8,804 bases of DNA from JBECKR01 sp040235415 (GCA_040235415.1 JBECKR010000031.1:1-8804), one strand, 5' to 3'. Positions 1-6,108 are shown, counted from the first letter of the stretch. Translations and numbers: made by a program. The notes: generated by a model from the letters alone, not told the origin.

Positions 1-52
1 CGAGTTGAATCGGCCGGTCTCGTCGCGTCCCGTGTCGGCGACGGCGGCCGGC

Positions 53-155
53 CCTCCGGCTGTTAACTATCGCTCCGTTCCGTTTCCTATGCATCCCGCT
101 CGGGGAGCCACTCCCCGGAAAAGAAACCGCCCGCGGTTTGCTTAACAGCCGGGGG
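53..155. repeat. Nested inverted-repeat element (closing stem plus two hairpins)
   Basis: Positions 56-66 (CCGGCTGTTAA) and 142-152 (TTAACAGCCGG) are perfect inverted repeats of 11 bp. Adding 53-55 with 153-155 (one G-U pair as RNA) gives a 14-bp stem. Inside it are two more perfect hairpins: 101-107 with 111-117 (CGGGGAG / CTCCCCG, 3-base loop) and 124-130 with 133-139 (AAACCGC / GCGGTTT). The layout resembles a branched RNA or a small MITE-like element with terminal inverted repeats. The second hairpin followed by a T-containing stretch could also act as a terminator for a gene left of the window. The pairing is seen directly; the function is unknown. Confidence 0.5.
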
Positions 156-264
156 AGCGGTGTGCGCGGACACGAGGCGGAGTTGCGCGGGAATCGGCGG
201 GGCTGAGGCGGAGCGGGGGCTCTCCGCAGTTGGGCGGCTGCGATGACGCTCCGTGTCTACGCCA

Positions 265-295
265 AGAGAGCCCAATCAGCGCTCTCGGGCTCTCT
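265..295. repeat. 9-bp perfect inverted repeat
   Basis: AGAGAGCCC at 265-273 is exactly complementary to GGGCTCTCT at 287-295, with a 13-base loop. It lies about 130 bases before the ATG at 429. It could be a terminator-like hairpin or an operator, but there is no T-run after it on either strand. Confidence 0.4.
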
Positions 296-428
296 CTGGG
301 ACGAAAAGAGCCGCAGGCGCCGTTCGCTTCCGCCCCCACCGCGACTAGTATCGGAGGAGGCGAATTGCTCTACCGATTCGTCGACGAAAACCGGGCAGTT
401 TTGTGTGAGCAACACAGAGGTCCCAAAA

Positions 429-923
429 ATGATTTTGTTGTCGGTGGCACTGGCAATGGGTTGTGTCGTCGCCGCTCCGACCTACGACGGCAAGGTCTCA
501 CTCAAGGATGCGCGTACCGATGGGAATGTGGTGTCTATGCAGATAGCCTTACACTTGGTCAAGGAGCAGGCTATCTATAGCTGGCACGGATTCATTTACC
601 CGTTGCTCGGGTACGGACTGCAGGTAAATGCAGTCTCGTCGTCGACGGGAGAGCGGCTGACGGTAGAAAACGACAAAACGGCAATTCCGGTGCTGCCGCA
701 CGAGCACGATTTTGTTCGCGCCCAGGACTACGAATACCCAGAGCGACTAAGATTGGTAATCCATAGAGTGGATGGGAGTGCAGTGACGGGCTGCGCTCGG
801 CTGACGGTGGAATACAACACGACCCGAATGAAGGTCTTGGGGCCGTTAGATAGGATCCGTTTGGAACCCGCAAGCGTCGTTGTGTGTTTCGGCGCGAGTC
901 CGACAAGCGAGGGCGGAGTGTAG
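429..923 (+). CDS. Putative secreted or lipid-anchored protein of unknown function
   Basis: This encodes a 164-aa protein that I do not recognise. The N-terminus (MILLSVALAMGCVVAAP) is a short hydrophobic segment with Cys12 after AMG. It could be a lipoprotein signal with a loose lipobox or a signal peptide cut after the VAA. The rest (about residues 18-164) alternates short hydrophobic and polar runs, as expected for a beta-rich extracytoplasmic domain. There are two further cysteines, at about residues 122 and 153. ATG 429 is preferred because AGAGG lies 8 bases upstream. The frame stays open to 243, but the extra residues are low-complexity and basic. A GTG at 405 would add a Lys before the hydrophobic segment but has no clear ribosome binding site. 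It stands alone on its strand and shares the GCVVA string at the lipobox with the gene at 1689, so related export is plausible. Confidence 0.6.
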   Translation: MILLSVALAMGCVVAAPTYDGKVSLKDARTDGNVVSMQIALHLVKEQAIYSWHGFIYPLLGYGLQVNAVSSSTGERLTVENDKTAIPVLPHEHDFVRAQDYEYPERLRLVIHRVDGSAVTGCARLTVEYNTTRMKVLGPLDRIRLEPASVVVCFGASPTSEGGV

Positions 924-1211
924 TCCGCTACGTGCGCCGTGAAAGTGCGTTGTTCCAGCACGCGCACGTCCTGCCCCGGCGAGCTCATCGGTGCTCTGCG
1001 TCTGTTAACAAGATCCCCGTTCCGTATGGTGCGCCAGCGAGTTGAAACGGCCGGGAAGGGGCCAAGCCTGGCGGATGCGGGGCACGGAAACCACGTGAAG
1101 ATGCACGGCTCGGGCGCCGTCGACGAGTGAAAAGACGTGTTTGGCAGCCGTAGAGAAGGTTGCTGTCACACTTATCCCGAAAGTTGTCCTAGCGCGCGTT
1201 CAGCTCGGAGC
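924..1211. other. Intergenic region with RNA-like helices and repeat blocks
   Basis: No supported coding sequence is seen; a 63-codon plus-strand frame here lacks a ribosome binding site. Between about 1030 and 1165 several helices can be drawn. CGCCAG (1032-1037) pairs with CTGGCG (1068-1073). GGCAGCC (1143-1149) pairs with GGTTGCT (1158-1164, with G-U pairs). There is also a CACG/CGTG hairpin around 1082-1097. Purine-rich GAAA-type loops recur. The GTGCGCC at 1029-1035 resembles a group II intron 5' end, but no intron domain V or reverse transcriptase is visible. This could be the relic of a structured RNA; that is inference only. Confidence 0.3.
1003..1054. repeat. Short blocks repeated from the window's left end
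   Basis: TGTTAAC followed 14 bases later (start to start) by CCGTTCCGT occurs at 1003-1025 and, with the same spacing, at 61-83. A 17-base block at 1038-1054 matches positions 1-17 at 16 of 17 bases. The two blocks are in opposite order in the two places, which fits a longer dispersed unit whose other copy starts left of the window. They flank the gene at 429-923. Confidence 0.45.
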
Positions 1212-1480
1212 TCAGGCGACGCGCTTCAGCCCGACGACCGGAAGACGCCTTCGCCCTGCGACGTAGCGCACTTGGAGCCGAAGCCGGTGGTCGGAGAGCC
1301 GAGTGCGTGGCGGACCGTTCGGCCATCGCCGCCGCGGCTCGAAGCGGCGTCGCGGTCTGCCCCGGCCCCGGAACACCTCGTCCGGTGTCTTTCCCGCCGA
1401 GCCATGTGGGGTCGGTGGGCGTTGTACCAGGCGGCGTAAGCGCGGACCTCGCGGCGAAGGGCGTCGAACCGCCGCGGGGC
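1212..1480 (-). pseudogene. C-terminal remnant of an integrase-core (DDE) transposase, frameshifted
   Basis: The minus strand encodes the tail of an rve/integrase-core transposase of the IS3-like type. One frame reads ALRREVRAYAAWYNAHRPHM, the typical segment around the last catalytic helix and the WYNxHRPH signature. The family would continue with a short Gly-rich turn and a TPDEV motif. That continuation (GKTPDEVFRGRGR, then a basic stretch ending LPVVGLKRVA and TGA at 1212-1214) is in another frame. The shift lies around 1395-1407 and fits a net loss of one base. Only about 90 residues can be followed. The Asp-Asp part and the N-terminal HTH are missing and no terminal inverted repeats are visible, so this is a decayed fragment. 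The family call rests on recalled motifs; a search would confirm it easily. Confidence 0.72.
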
Positions 1481-1688
1481 GGCGAGGTCGGGCCAGCGCC
1501 GGGGTAGACCGGGAGGCGGAGAGAGGCGCATGCTGGGCTCCGGCAAGACGGGGAGAGCCCGATCGCAACATCCGGTGCTCGTAGGGGGTCCGGCACTGGG
1601 GGAGCGAGTCAATTCGCTGGCGGGCTGCAGTGCGTTGTACAGGAACGAGCCCGAAGGAATGGAAAGGGCAGTTTGGGGGGACCGTGAC
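1481..1688. other. Leader of the second lipoprotein gene
   Basis: The right half is the upstream region of the gene at 1689. An open plus-strand frame extends back to 1530, but its residues look random and precede a clear signal peptide. The left half may be further decayed transposase sequence, but I could not match it to the family in any frame. Confidence 0.4.
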
Positions 1689-2588
1689 GTGAAGCGAAGG
1701 CGACTGTCGAAAACGGCAACCGTGTTCGTGTGGATGCTGGCAGGGACTTGCGGTGCGGGTTGTGTCGTTGCTGGAAACACCAAGCAGGCGACGAGGATGG
1801 TGTTTGGGAAAGTAGTGGGGCCAGGGCGTAGTGGAATACGCAATATCCCGGTCCGGGCGTACCGATACCCTCTGACAGAGCGGCCGAGAGTCTTGATTCC
1901 CGAAGACTCGACGCCGCTCGCTGAAGCCACGACGGACGAACGCGGCGATTTCTCGATCGGGCCTTTCCCGATTGGTGAGTATCTCGTGGTTGAGGTGGCA
2001 GGCAACGACTACGGTAGGGTGTCTCGTATGGTCCCGGTGCTTAGTTCGCAACAAGAAGCGATAGTGTTCCGAGTTGAGCCTGCCGGAGCGGTCTGTCTTC
2101 GGGTGACGCCGTGCCAGTGGAGGATGCTCGTTTGGACTATCGGCGCTGATACCTACCACAAGGTCGGACTGGACGATCGATGCTTTGGGTGTCTGGAAGG
2201 GGTGCGACCGGGTTGGGTTGAGATTCATGCGTGGTCTGACGAGTGGGGCGTGCTCGGGAGGGGGTACTCCGTTGATGTGGTTCCAGGACGAAATCGGGAG
2301 GAGAGTCTCGAACTCTGGGCGACGGCGATAGTAGGAATCGTTCGTTGCGATGGAGAACCCGTCGCCGACCTTGGGATCGAGGCGTGGAACGACGATATGG
2401 GGGGGCCAGTGGTGTTCACGCGAGGGGATGGAGACTTCGCGTTCCTTGACCTCGAGCCTGGAACTTGGGAACTCGTGGTGGGCGCCAGTGCCGGGCAACG
2501 GACGAAGCCTATCAGGATTGCGGCGGGCGAGACGAAGCGAGTTGTGATGGATCTTCAAGGCGACGTTTGTGAGCGCAGCTCGGAGTGA
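1689..2588 (+). CDS. Putative lipoprotein with two carboxypeptidase-regulatory-like domains
   Basis: This encodes a 299-aa exported protein. The N-terminus is a lipoprotein-type signal: basic KRRR at residues 2-5, a hydrophobic core, then GAGC with the candidate lipidated Cys25. Residues about 37-128 form a first beta-sandwich of the CarboxypepD_reg/prealbumin-like kind: FGKVV, then TTDERGDFSIGPFPIGEYLV, the family's T-D-x-R-G-x-F ... G-x-Y pattern. Residues about 129-212 are a less typical middle part with several Trp and Cys. Residues about 213-290 are a second such repeat (IVGIVRCDGEPV ... GDGDFAFLDLEPGTWELVV). Such folds usually occur as structural or ligand-binding modules on secreted proteins; no catalytic domain is present, so a binding or scaffold role is inferred. 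GTG 1689 is chosen because a G-rich Shine-Dalgarno (about 1675-1681) lies 7-8 bases before it and the signal peptide starts there. ATG 1659 is the alternative. It is monocistronic, with the downstream neighbours on the opposite strand. Confidence 0.72.
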   Translation: MKRRRLSKTATVFVWMLAGTCGAGCVVAGNTKQATRMVFGKVVGPGRSGIRNIPVRAYRYPLTERPRVLIPEDSTPLAEATTDERGDFSIGPFPIGEYLVVEVAGNDYGRVSRMVPVLSSQQEAIVFRVEPAGAVCLRVTPCQWRMLVWTIGADTYHKVGLDDRCFGCLEGVRPGWVEIHAWSDEWGVLGRGYSVDVVPGRNREESLELWATAIVGIVRCDGEPVADLGIEAWNDDMGGPVVFTRGDGDFAFLDLEPGTWELVVGASAGQRTKPIRIAAGETKRVVMDLQGDVCERSSE

Positions 2589-2637
2589 ACGATGGTGTGT
2601 TCCCGCCACGGGCGCCGTAAGGGACCGTCGTCGTCAT
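2512..2637 (-). CDS. Possible small ORF (41 aa) across the element boundary, weak
   Basis: On the minus strand an ATG at 2637 has a good GGGGAGG Shine-Dalgarno 6-7 bases upstream, in step with the gene train to its right. The frame encodes MTTTVPYGARGGN and continues for 41 codons. Its last 26 or so codons run antisense into the 3' end of the lipoprotein gene. It could be the first part of an element gene cut off at the junction, or chance. I recognise no family. Confidence 0.2.
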   Translation of the reverse strand: MTTTVPYGARGGNTPSFTPSCAHKRRLEDPSQLASSRPPQS

Positions 2638-2767
2638 TGTGATCCTCCCCGAAATTCTGTCCGGCATTTGATCGAAAACCGGTAGAGGAATTCGCCCCTC
2701 CGAGCCCGCGGCTTGGAATCGCTCACGAAGGCGAGGTCGGCGAGAGGGTCGTCGTGGTGAATCTCGA
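2589..2767. other. Gap between lipoprotein gene and tyrosine recombinase; likely element border
   Basis: This 179-base gap separates two gene sets that converge from opposite strands. No tRNA, strong terminator with a T-run, or recognisable attachment core is seen. Because the recombinase gene lies right next to it, one end of the integrated element is expected here; that is inference. Confidence 0.35.
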
Positions 2768-3352
2768 CTAGCAGTTCAGACTGCTAAGCCTCGATCGCAT
2801 CTCGTCGTCGCCCGGGTGCGTATACACCGTCGTCGTCAACGGGCTGGCATGTCTCGCGAATCGCTGGGCCAGGAACAGATCCCTCGTCGCCCGGTAGACG
2901 TTCGTGACCGCTGAGTGCCGCAGGGCGTGGAAGCCGTAGAAGCGGTCGAATCCCGACCGTTCCTGCCACTGCCTCCACAGGTGCTGGACCCGCCGCGGTG
3001 AGAGGCGCTTCGTGGACTGCGAGCAGAACAGCGGGTCCGCCGGGGCCAGCCCCTCGCCACGCTGTTTCTTGAACCGCCAGAACCGCCGCAGCTTCGGCAC
3101 GAGCCGGTCGGGCACGAAGACGTCGCCCACACGGCCGCGCTTGGCGATCTCGCGGCGAACACGGACCCGGACCTTCGGAGTCCCATCCGGGGCGAACACG
3201 TCGCCGACGTTGAGACCCAGGAGTTCCGACAGGCGAAGGCCAGTGCCTAGGGCCATCGAGATGATGAGGGCGTCGCGGGGGTGGCCGGTGACGACGCGGA
3301 GGACTCGGCGCTGTTCGTCGGCAGTCAAGGTCGGGGGACTGAGGTAGGGCAT
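2768..3352 (-). CDS. Short tyrosine recombinase/integrase, catalytic domain only
   Basis: This 194-aa site-specific recombinase of the phage-integrase family cuts and rejoins DNA through a tyrosine intermediate. The full active-site set is visible: Arg40 (GTGLRLSELLGL), Lys71 in the beta-hairpin (AKRGRVGDVFVP), His142 and Arg145 (HALRHS), His168 (RHAS) and nucleophile Tyr177 (VYTHP). The protein starts almost directly at the catalytic domain. The N-terminal SAM-like core-binding domain and arm-binding domain of usual 300-400-aa integrases are absent. ATG 3352 is preferred over GTG 3358 because AGGAGG lies 5 bases before the ATG and abuts the GTG. The Shine-Dalgarno overlaps the TAG stop of the preceding gene (9-base gap). 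It is the last gene of the train. It may act with another DNA-binding partner, or it may be an XerC/D-like resolvase reduced to its core. Confidence 0.9.
   Translation of the reverse strand: MPYLSPPTLTADEQRRVLRVVTGHPRDALIISMALGTGLRLSELLGLNVGDVFAPDGTPKVRVRVRREIAKRGRVGDVFVPDRLVPKLRRFWRFKKQRGEGLAPADPLFCSQSTKRLSPRRVQHLWRQWQERSGFDRFYGFHALRHSAVTNVYRATRDLFLAQRFARHASPLTTTVYTHPGDDEMRSRLSSLNC
2769..2786. repeat. 7-bp perfect hairpin at the end of the tyrosine recombinase gene
   Basis: TAGCAGT (2769-2775) and ACTGCTA (2780-2786) are perfectly complementary around a 4-base loop. The stem overlaps the recombinase stop codon. There is no T-run after it in the direction of transcription, so it is a weak terminator at best. 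It could protect the 3' end of the message or be a recombinase binding arm. Confidence 0.35.
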
Positions 3353-3361
3353 GGGCACCTC

Positions 3362-3649
3362 CTACTGGGGCAGCTTCGCGAGGATCCGCCTCACGGCCGC
3401 CGCGTTGGCCCGCAGGAGGTCGAACGCCTCACGGGTCGCGGTACTGCCCGGGACGATCTCGACGTTGAGCGCGGCCTCCGCCGCGTCGCAGAGGTCGCGG
3501 GCGTACGAGACGAGCTCGTCGACCACCGGCTCCCGACGATCCTCAGCGACCGCGCTCGCCAGCCGATCCACGGCTTCGACGAGTGCGGGCAGAGTCTGAT
3601 CGTAGAACTGCCTGCCTATCCGGGTCTGGAAGAACTGCACGTCGTTCAT
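3362..3649 (-). CDS. Small conserved-context protein of unknown function (95 aa)
   Basis: I do not recognise the family. The sequence begins MNDVQFFQTRIGRQFYDQTL and then shows long Ala/Leu/Val/Arg-rich amphipathic stretches (about residues 18-65 and 70-92), so an all-helical, cytoplasmic protein is expected. There are no cysteines apart from one (about residue 52), no membrane segment and no signal peptide. The ATG at 3649 overlaps the stop of the upstream gene as ATGA, with GAGGAGG 5 bases before it. The frame is open further upstream, but that part has no comparable site. It sits between the HTH protein and the tyrosine recombinase. A role as accessory factor to either recombinase is possible, but nothing in the sequence shows it. 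Confidence 0.7.
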   Translation of the reverse strand: MNDVQFFQTRIGRQFYDQTLPALVEAVDRLASAVAEDRREPVVDELVSYARDLCDAAEAALNVEIVPGSTATREAFDLLRANAAAVRRILAKLPQ

Positions 3650-4035
3650 TCGGCCTCCTCGGGACGAAGTGCCCGCCACAGAGCCATCTGCCGGTCCCAC
3701 ACCGGCTCCGCCGCGATCGGCCGTACCTGACGCTCGCTGATCGGGTCCCGGCCCTCGACGATCGGCGGTGCGGTCAAGATCTCGTGCTGGATCTCGGGAG
3801 CAAGCAGAGTGAGGTTCGCGATCTGGGTCACCCGCGCTCGGGTTAGGTCCATCACCGCGGCGGCGTGGGCGAGGTCCCGCAGTTCGCCGGCGTGGATCAT
3901 CGCGTCGATCTTGTGCGCCAGCGCCAGCAGCCGGGTCACCCTTGGCACCCGCCCGACGGACTCCCCGGGCACCGGTCGCGGCCGCCTTCCGAATTCGACC
4001 TCGTAGGTGAGCGTCGCTGCGACCCTACGCGACAC
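3646..4035 (-). CDS. Small helix-turn-helix protein linked to the serine recombinase
   Basis: This 129-aa cytoplasmic protein is likely to bind DNA. Residues about 36-86 (ALAHKIDAMIHAGELRDLAH, then a DLTRARVTQIANLTLLAP segment) form a helix-turn-helix resembling the ParB/KorB-type: a helix ending in a short turn, then the recognition helix TRARVTQI. The C-terminal part has ISERQVRPIAAEPVWDRQ, a stretch I associate with small proteins found directly after DUF2924-linked recombinases (from memory). GTG 4035 lies inside the 3' end of the recombinase gene (11-base overlap) with a strong AAGGAGGT 5 bases upstream. Its position suggests it controls or directs the recombinase, for example as a directionality or repressor factor; that is inference. 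Confidence 0.72.
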   Translation of the reverse strand: MSRRVAATLTYEVEFGRRPRPVPGESVGRVPRVTRLLALAHKIDAMIHAGELRDLAHAAAVMDLTRARVTQIANLTLLAPEIQHEILTAPPIVEGRDPISERQVRPIAAEPVWDRQMALWRALRPEEAE

Positions 4036-5617
4036 TGTCGACCTCCTTGGCGAGCTCGGCGATGCCCGACAACCGGAAGTCGATCTCGAGCCGCTTCGTC
4101 GAGCCGTCGTACCGCACCGCCGAGATCAGGAGCCGCAGCACACGCTCCTTCTCGGGCGTGAGCAGCGCGTCCCACACCGGATCGAACGCCTCCAGCGCCC
4201 GAGCCAGGTCGGCCGGGTCGAGGTTCTGGGCGTCGAGCTCGGCCTGCTCGGCGCGGATCTCGGCGAGGCGGTTCTCGATCGTATGGACATGCTGCTGCGA
4301 TTCCTCCAGTTGGGTCTGGACGGCGGTGCGAGCTGCGCCGTCGGTGTCGGTGAGCGTGGCGACGAGCTTCTCGACGGTCCTTCGGGCTTCGGTCAGGTTG
4401 CGGTCGAGCCGCTTGGCCTCGGCCTTGAGACCCCGACGCTGCGCCTTCACCTGGGCGACCGCCTGGTCGAAGGTTGCCGTCTGCAACTCGGGGTCGGCAC
4501 CGATGCACCGGATTCGTTCCACGACGAACGCTTCGACCTCGTCGGCCGGGAGGGACTTCGTGGGGCAGGCGTCGAAGCCGCGCTTCTGCGCGTTGCGGCA
4601 CGTGTAGTAACGGTGCAGCTTAGATCCCCGGCGCACGGGGTGGTGCACCATCGCGGCGTTGCACGCCGAGCACCGCAGGAGTCCGCGCAGGAGAGCCCCG
4701 TGACGGTTCCGACGTCCCGAGCCGCCGGTGCTGCCGTTCTCGGCGAGGATCGCGTCCACGCGCTCGAACAGCTCCTCCGAGACGATCGCGGGGTGCTCGC
4801 CGGGGAACGTCTCGTCACCGAGCTTCTGCAGACCGACATAGATGGGATCGGTGAGCAGCCGGTGGAGCGTGACCCGGTCCCAGGTGCCACCTCCGCAGGC
4901 GCGGCCGGACTTGGTCGTCCAGAGCTTCTTCAGCCACCCGCGACGGTTCAGCTCCTGGGCAGTGCCGACGAGCGACCGCAGATCGCAGTACAGCTCGAAC
5001 GTCGCGCGGACCTGATCGGCCTCCTCGCGATTGACGACGAGCTTGCCGCCCTCGGGTGCAACGTCGTAGCCGAGTGGGGGACGGCCGCCGGTCCACTTCC
5101 CACGTCGACGGGCCGCCTGCATCTTATCTCGGGTTCTCTCGGCGATGATCTGCCGCTCGAACTGCGCGAACGACAGCAGGATGTTCAAGGTCATCTCGCC
5201 GACCGGGGTGCTCGTGTCGAACCTCTGGCTCACCGACACGAACGAGACTCCGCGCTGCTTGAACAACTCGAGCATCTGCAGGAAGTCGAGCATCGAGCGG
5301 CTGAGCCGGTCGTACTTGTAGACCACGATGCAGTCGACGCGGCCAGCATCGACGTCGGCGATGAGCCTCTTCAGGGCCGGCCGTTCCATTGTGCCGCCGC
5401 TGAACCCACCGTCGTCGTAGCGTTCGGGCAGGACCCGCCAGCCGTCGTGCGACTGGCTTCCGACGTACAGCTCCGCCGCCTCGCGCTGGGCGTCGATCGA
5501 GCTGTACTCCTTGTTGGCCTGGTCCTCGGTCGAGACACGGCAGTAGACGGCGCAGCGGACGGGAGCCTCGACGGTTGCGACCGCCGCCGGGGCTCGACCG
5601 TTCCGCCGCCGGGCCAT
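4025..5617 (-). CDS. Large serine recombinase
   Basis: This 530-aa site-specific recombinase acts through a phosphoserine intermediate. The N-terminal resolvase domain (about 20-170) has YCRVSTEDQ with nucleophile Ser29, the YDRLSR motif (Arg104 and Arg107) and the SFAQFERQIIAERTRDK helix. A recombinase domain follows (about 180-300, starting GGRPPLGYDV). A zinc ribbon (about 308-355) has Cys316, Cys319, Cys340 and Cys351. A long coiled coil (about 375-450, rich in Ala, Glu, Arg, Leu) precedes a C-terminal segment with RLLISAVRYDGSTKRLEIDF. This is the full architecture of phage/ICE-type large serine integrases, at a normal length. ATG 5617 overlaps the DUF2924 stop as TGATG and has GAGGAAG about 6 bases upstream. 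The frame extends to 5668 without a better start. It probably catalyses integration or excision of the element. Confidence 0.93.
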   Translation of the reverse strand: MARRRNGRAPAAVATVEAPVRCAVYCRVSTEDQANKEYSSIDAQREAAELYVGSQSHDGWRVLPERYDDGGFSGGTMERPALKRLIADVDAGRVDCIVVYKYDRLSRSMLDFLQMLELFKQRGVSFVSVSQRFDTSTPVGEMTLNILLSFAQFERQIIAERTRDKMQAARRRGKWTGGRPPLGYDVAPEGGKLVVNREEADQVRATFELYCDLRSLVGTAQELNRRGWLKKLWTTKSGRACGGGTWDRVTLHRLLTDPIYVGLQKLGDETFPGEHPAIVSEELFERVDAILAENGSTGGSGRRNRHGALLRGLLRCSACNAAMVHHPVRRGSKLHRYYTCRNAQKRGFDACPTKSLPADEVEAFVVERIRCIGADPELQTATFDQAVAQVKAQRRGLKAEAKRLDRNLTEARRTVEKLVATLTDTDGAARTAVQTQLEESQQHVHTIENRLAEIRAEQAELDAQNLDPADLARALEAFDPVWDALLTPEKERVLRLLISAVRYDGSTKRLEIDFRLSGIAELAKEVDSVA

Positions 5618-6108
5618 CAGCGCTTCCTCTTCCGCTCGGTGAGGCCGAAGAACAGTCGCCCGTTCCACTTCTGACCGGTGACCGCGAGCGCGACCGCCGA
5701 GAGCGACCGGTAGAACTGCCCGTCGTACTCGAAGCCGTCGTCGAGCGTCACGACTCGGATCTCCTGGCCGTGGTAGCGGCGCGAGAGCACCGTGCCCGCG
5801 GTCGGGCGCTTGGCGTCGCGGATCGGCAGGGGACGGTCGCCACGCGTCTTGCCGGCGGCGGGGACGATGCTCGTCGGCGTCCGCGCCCGCTGGAACCGGT
5901 CGGGGGCAAGCTCGTCAGCGCGATCCCGCGCGACGTCGCTCAGGCCGCCGTGGGCCAACTCCTGGACGCGCCAGGCCAGGCGCTTCCACAAGTAGTCGCG
6001 ATTGCGTGACCGGGTCGGCTCGCCGTACAGGCGCAGCCACTCGGCCTGCAGGTCTCCAACGGACATGGCCCGGAGGCGCTGGATCTGGGCAACGATACAC
6101 GCGCTCAT
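5617..6108 (-). CDS. DUF2924 family protein
   Basis: This is a 163-aa protein of the DUF2924 family, whose members commonly sit beside serine recombinases (recalled knowledge; biochemical role not established). The N-terminal half has the family's LQAEWLRLYGEP and RDYLWKRLAWRVQELAHGGL helices. The C-terminal half (about 104-160) has GTVLSRRYHGQEIRVV, then DGFEYDGQFYRSLSAVA and a final TG...WNGRLFFGL. These are the signature positions of the family and predict a small beta-rich nucleic-acid-binding-like fold. ATG 6108 has GAGGAGG 5-6 bases upstream and forms an ATGA overlap with the preceding gene; a TTG at 6129 is less likely. The stop overlaps the recombinase start by one base, so the two are translationally coupled and probably work together. 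Confidence 0.88.
   Translation of the reverse strand: MSACIVAQIQRLRAMSVGDLQAEWLRLYGEPTRSRNRDYLWKRLAWRVQELAHGGLSDVARDRADELAPDRFQRARTPTSIVPAAGKTRGDRPLPIRDAKRPTAGTVLSRRYHGQEIRVVTLDDGFEYDGQFYRSLSAVALAVTGQKWNGRLFFGLTERKRKR

Larger units (their letters stand above)
1..428. other. Non-coding leader with structured DNA before the first gene
   Basis: No convincing gene is seen here. Short open frames exist on both strands, but they are low-complexity, rich in Arg/Pro/Ser, and lack good ribosome binding sites. The stretch holds a nested stem-loop element (53-155), a 9-bp inverted repeat (265-295) and two short blocks that recur at 1003-1054. All are listed separately. I could not identify a promoter for the gene at 429 with any confidence. 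Confidence 0.6.

Noticed and set aside
56..152. Integron attC site
   Set aside because: GCTTAAC at 140-146 fits RYYYAAC, but the left partner GTTAACT does not fit GTTRRRY, the order is reversed, and no integron integrase or cassette series is present.
243..428. N-terminal extension of the first gene to ATG 243
   Set aside because: The added 62 residues are basic and low-complexity and lie before a hydrophobic signal. The ATG at 429 has its own ribosome binding site.
230..580. 116-codon plus-strand frame
   Set aside because: It overlaps the first gene in another frame, has no Shine-Dalgarno and encodes no recognisable pattern.
939..1130. 63-codon plus-strand frame
   Set aside because: There is no ribosome binding site, and the region shows RNA-like pairing, not codon structure.
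1212..2609. 465-codon open frame on the minus strand
   Set aside because: Most of it is antisense to the lipoprotein gene. Only the last 65 or so codons carry family motifs, and these belong to the frameshifted transposase relic.
4007..5674. 555-codon open frame on the plus strand
   Set aside because: It is the exact antisense of the serine recombinase, a common by-product of high GC. It lacks any domain, and the minus strand shows catalytic motifs.
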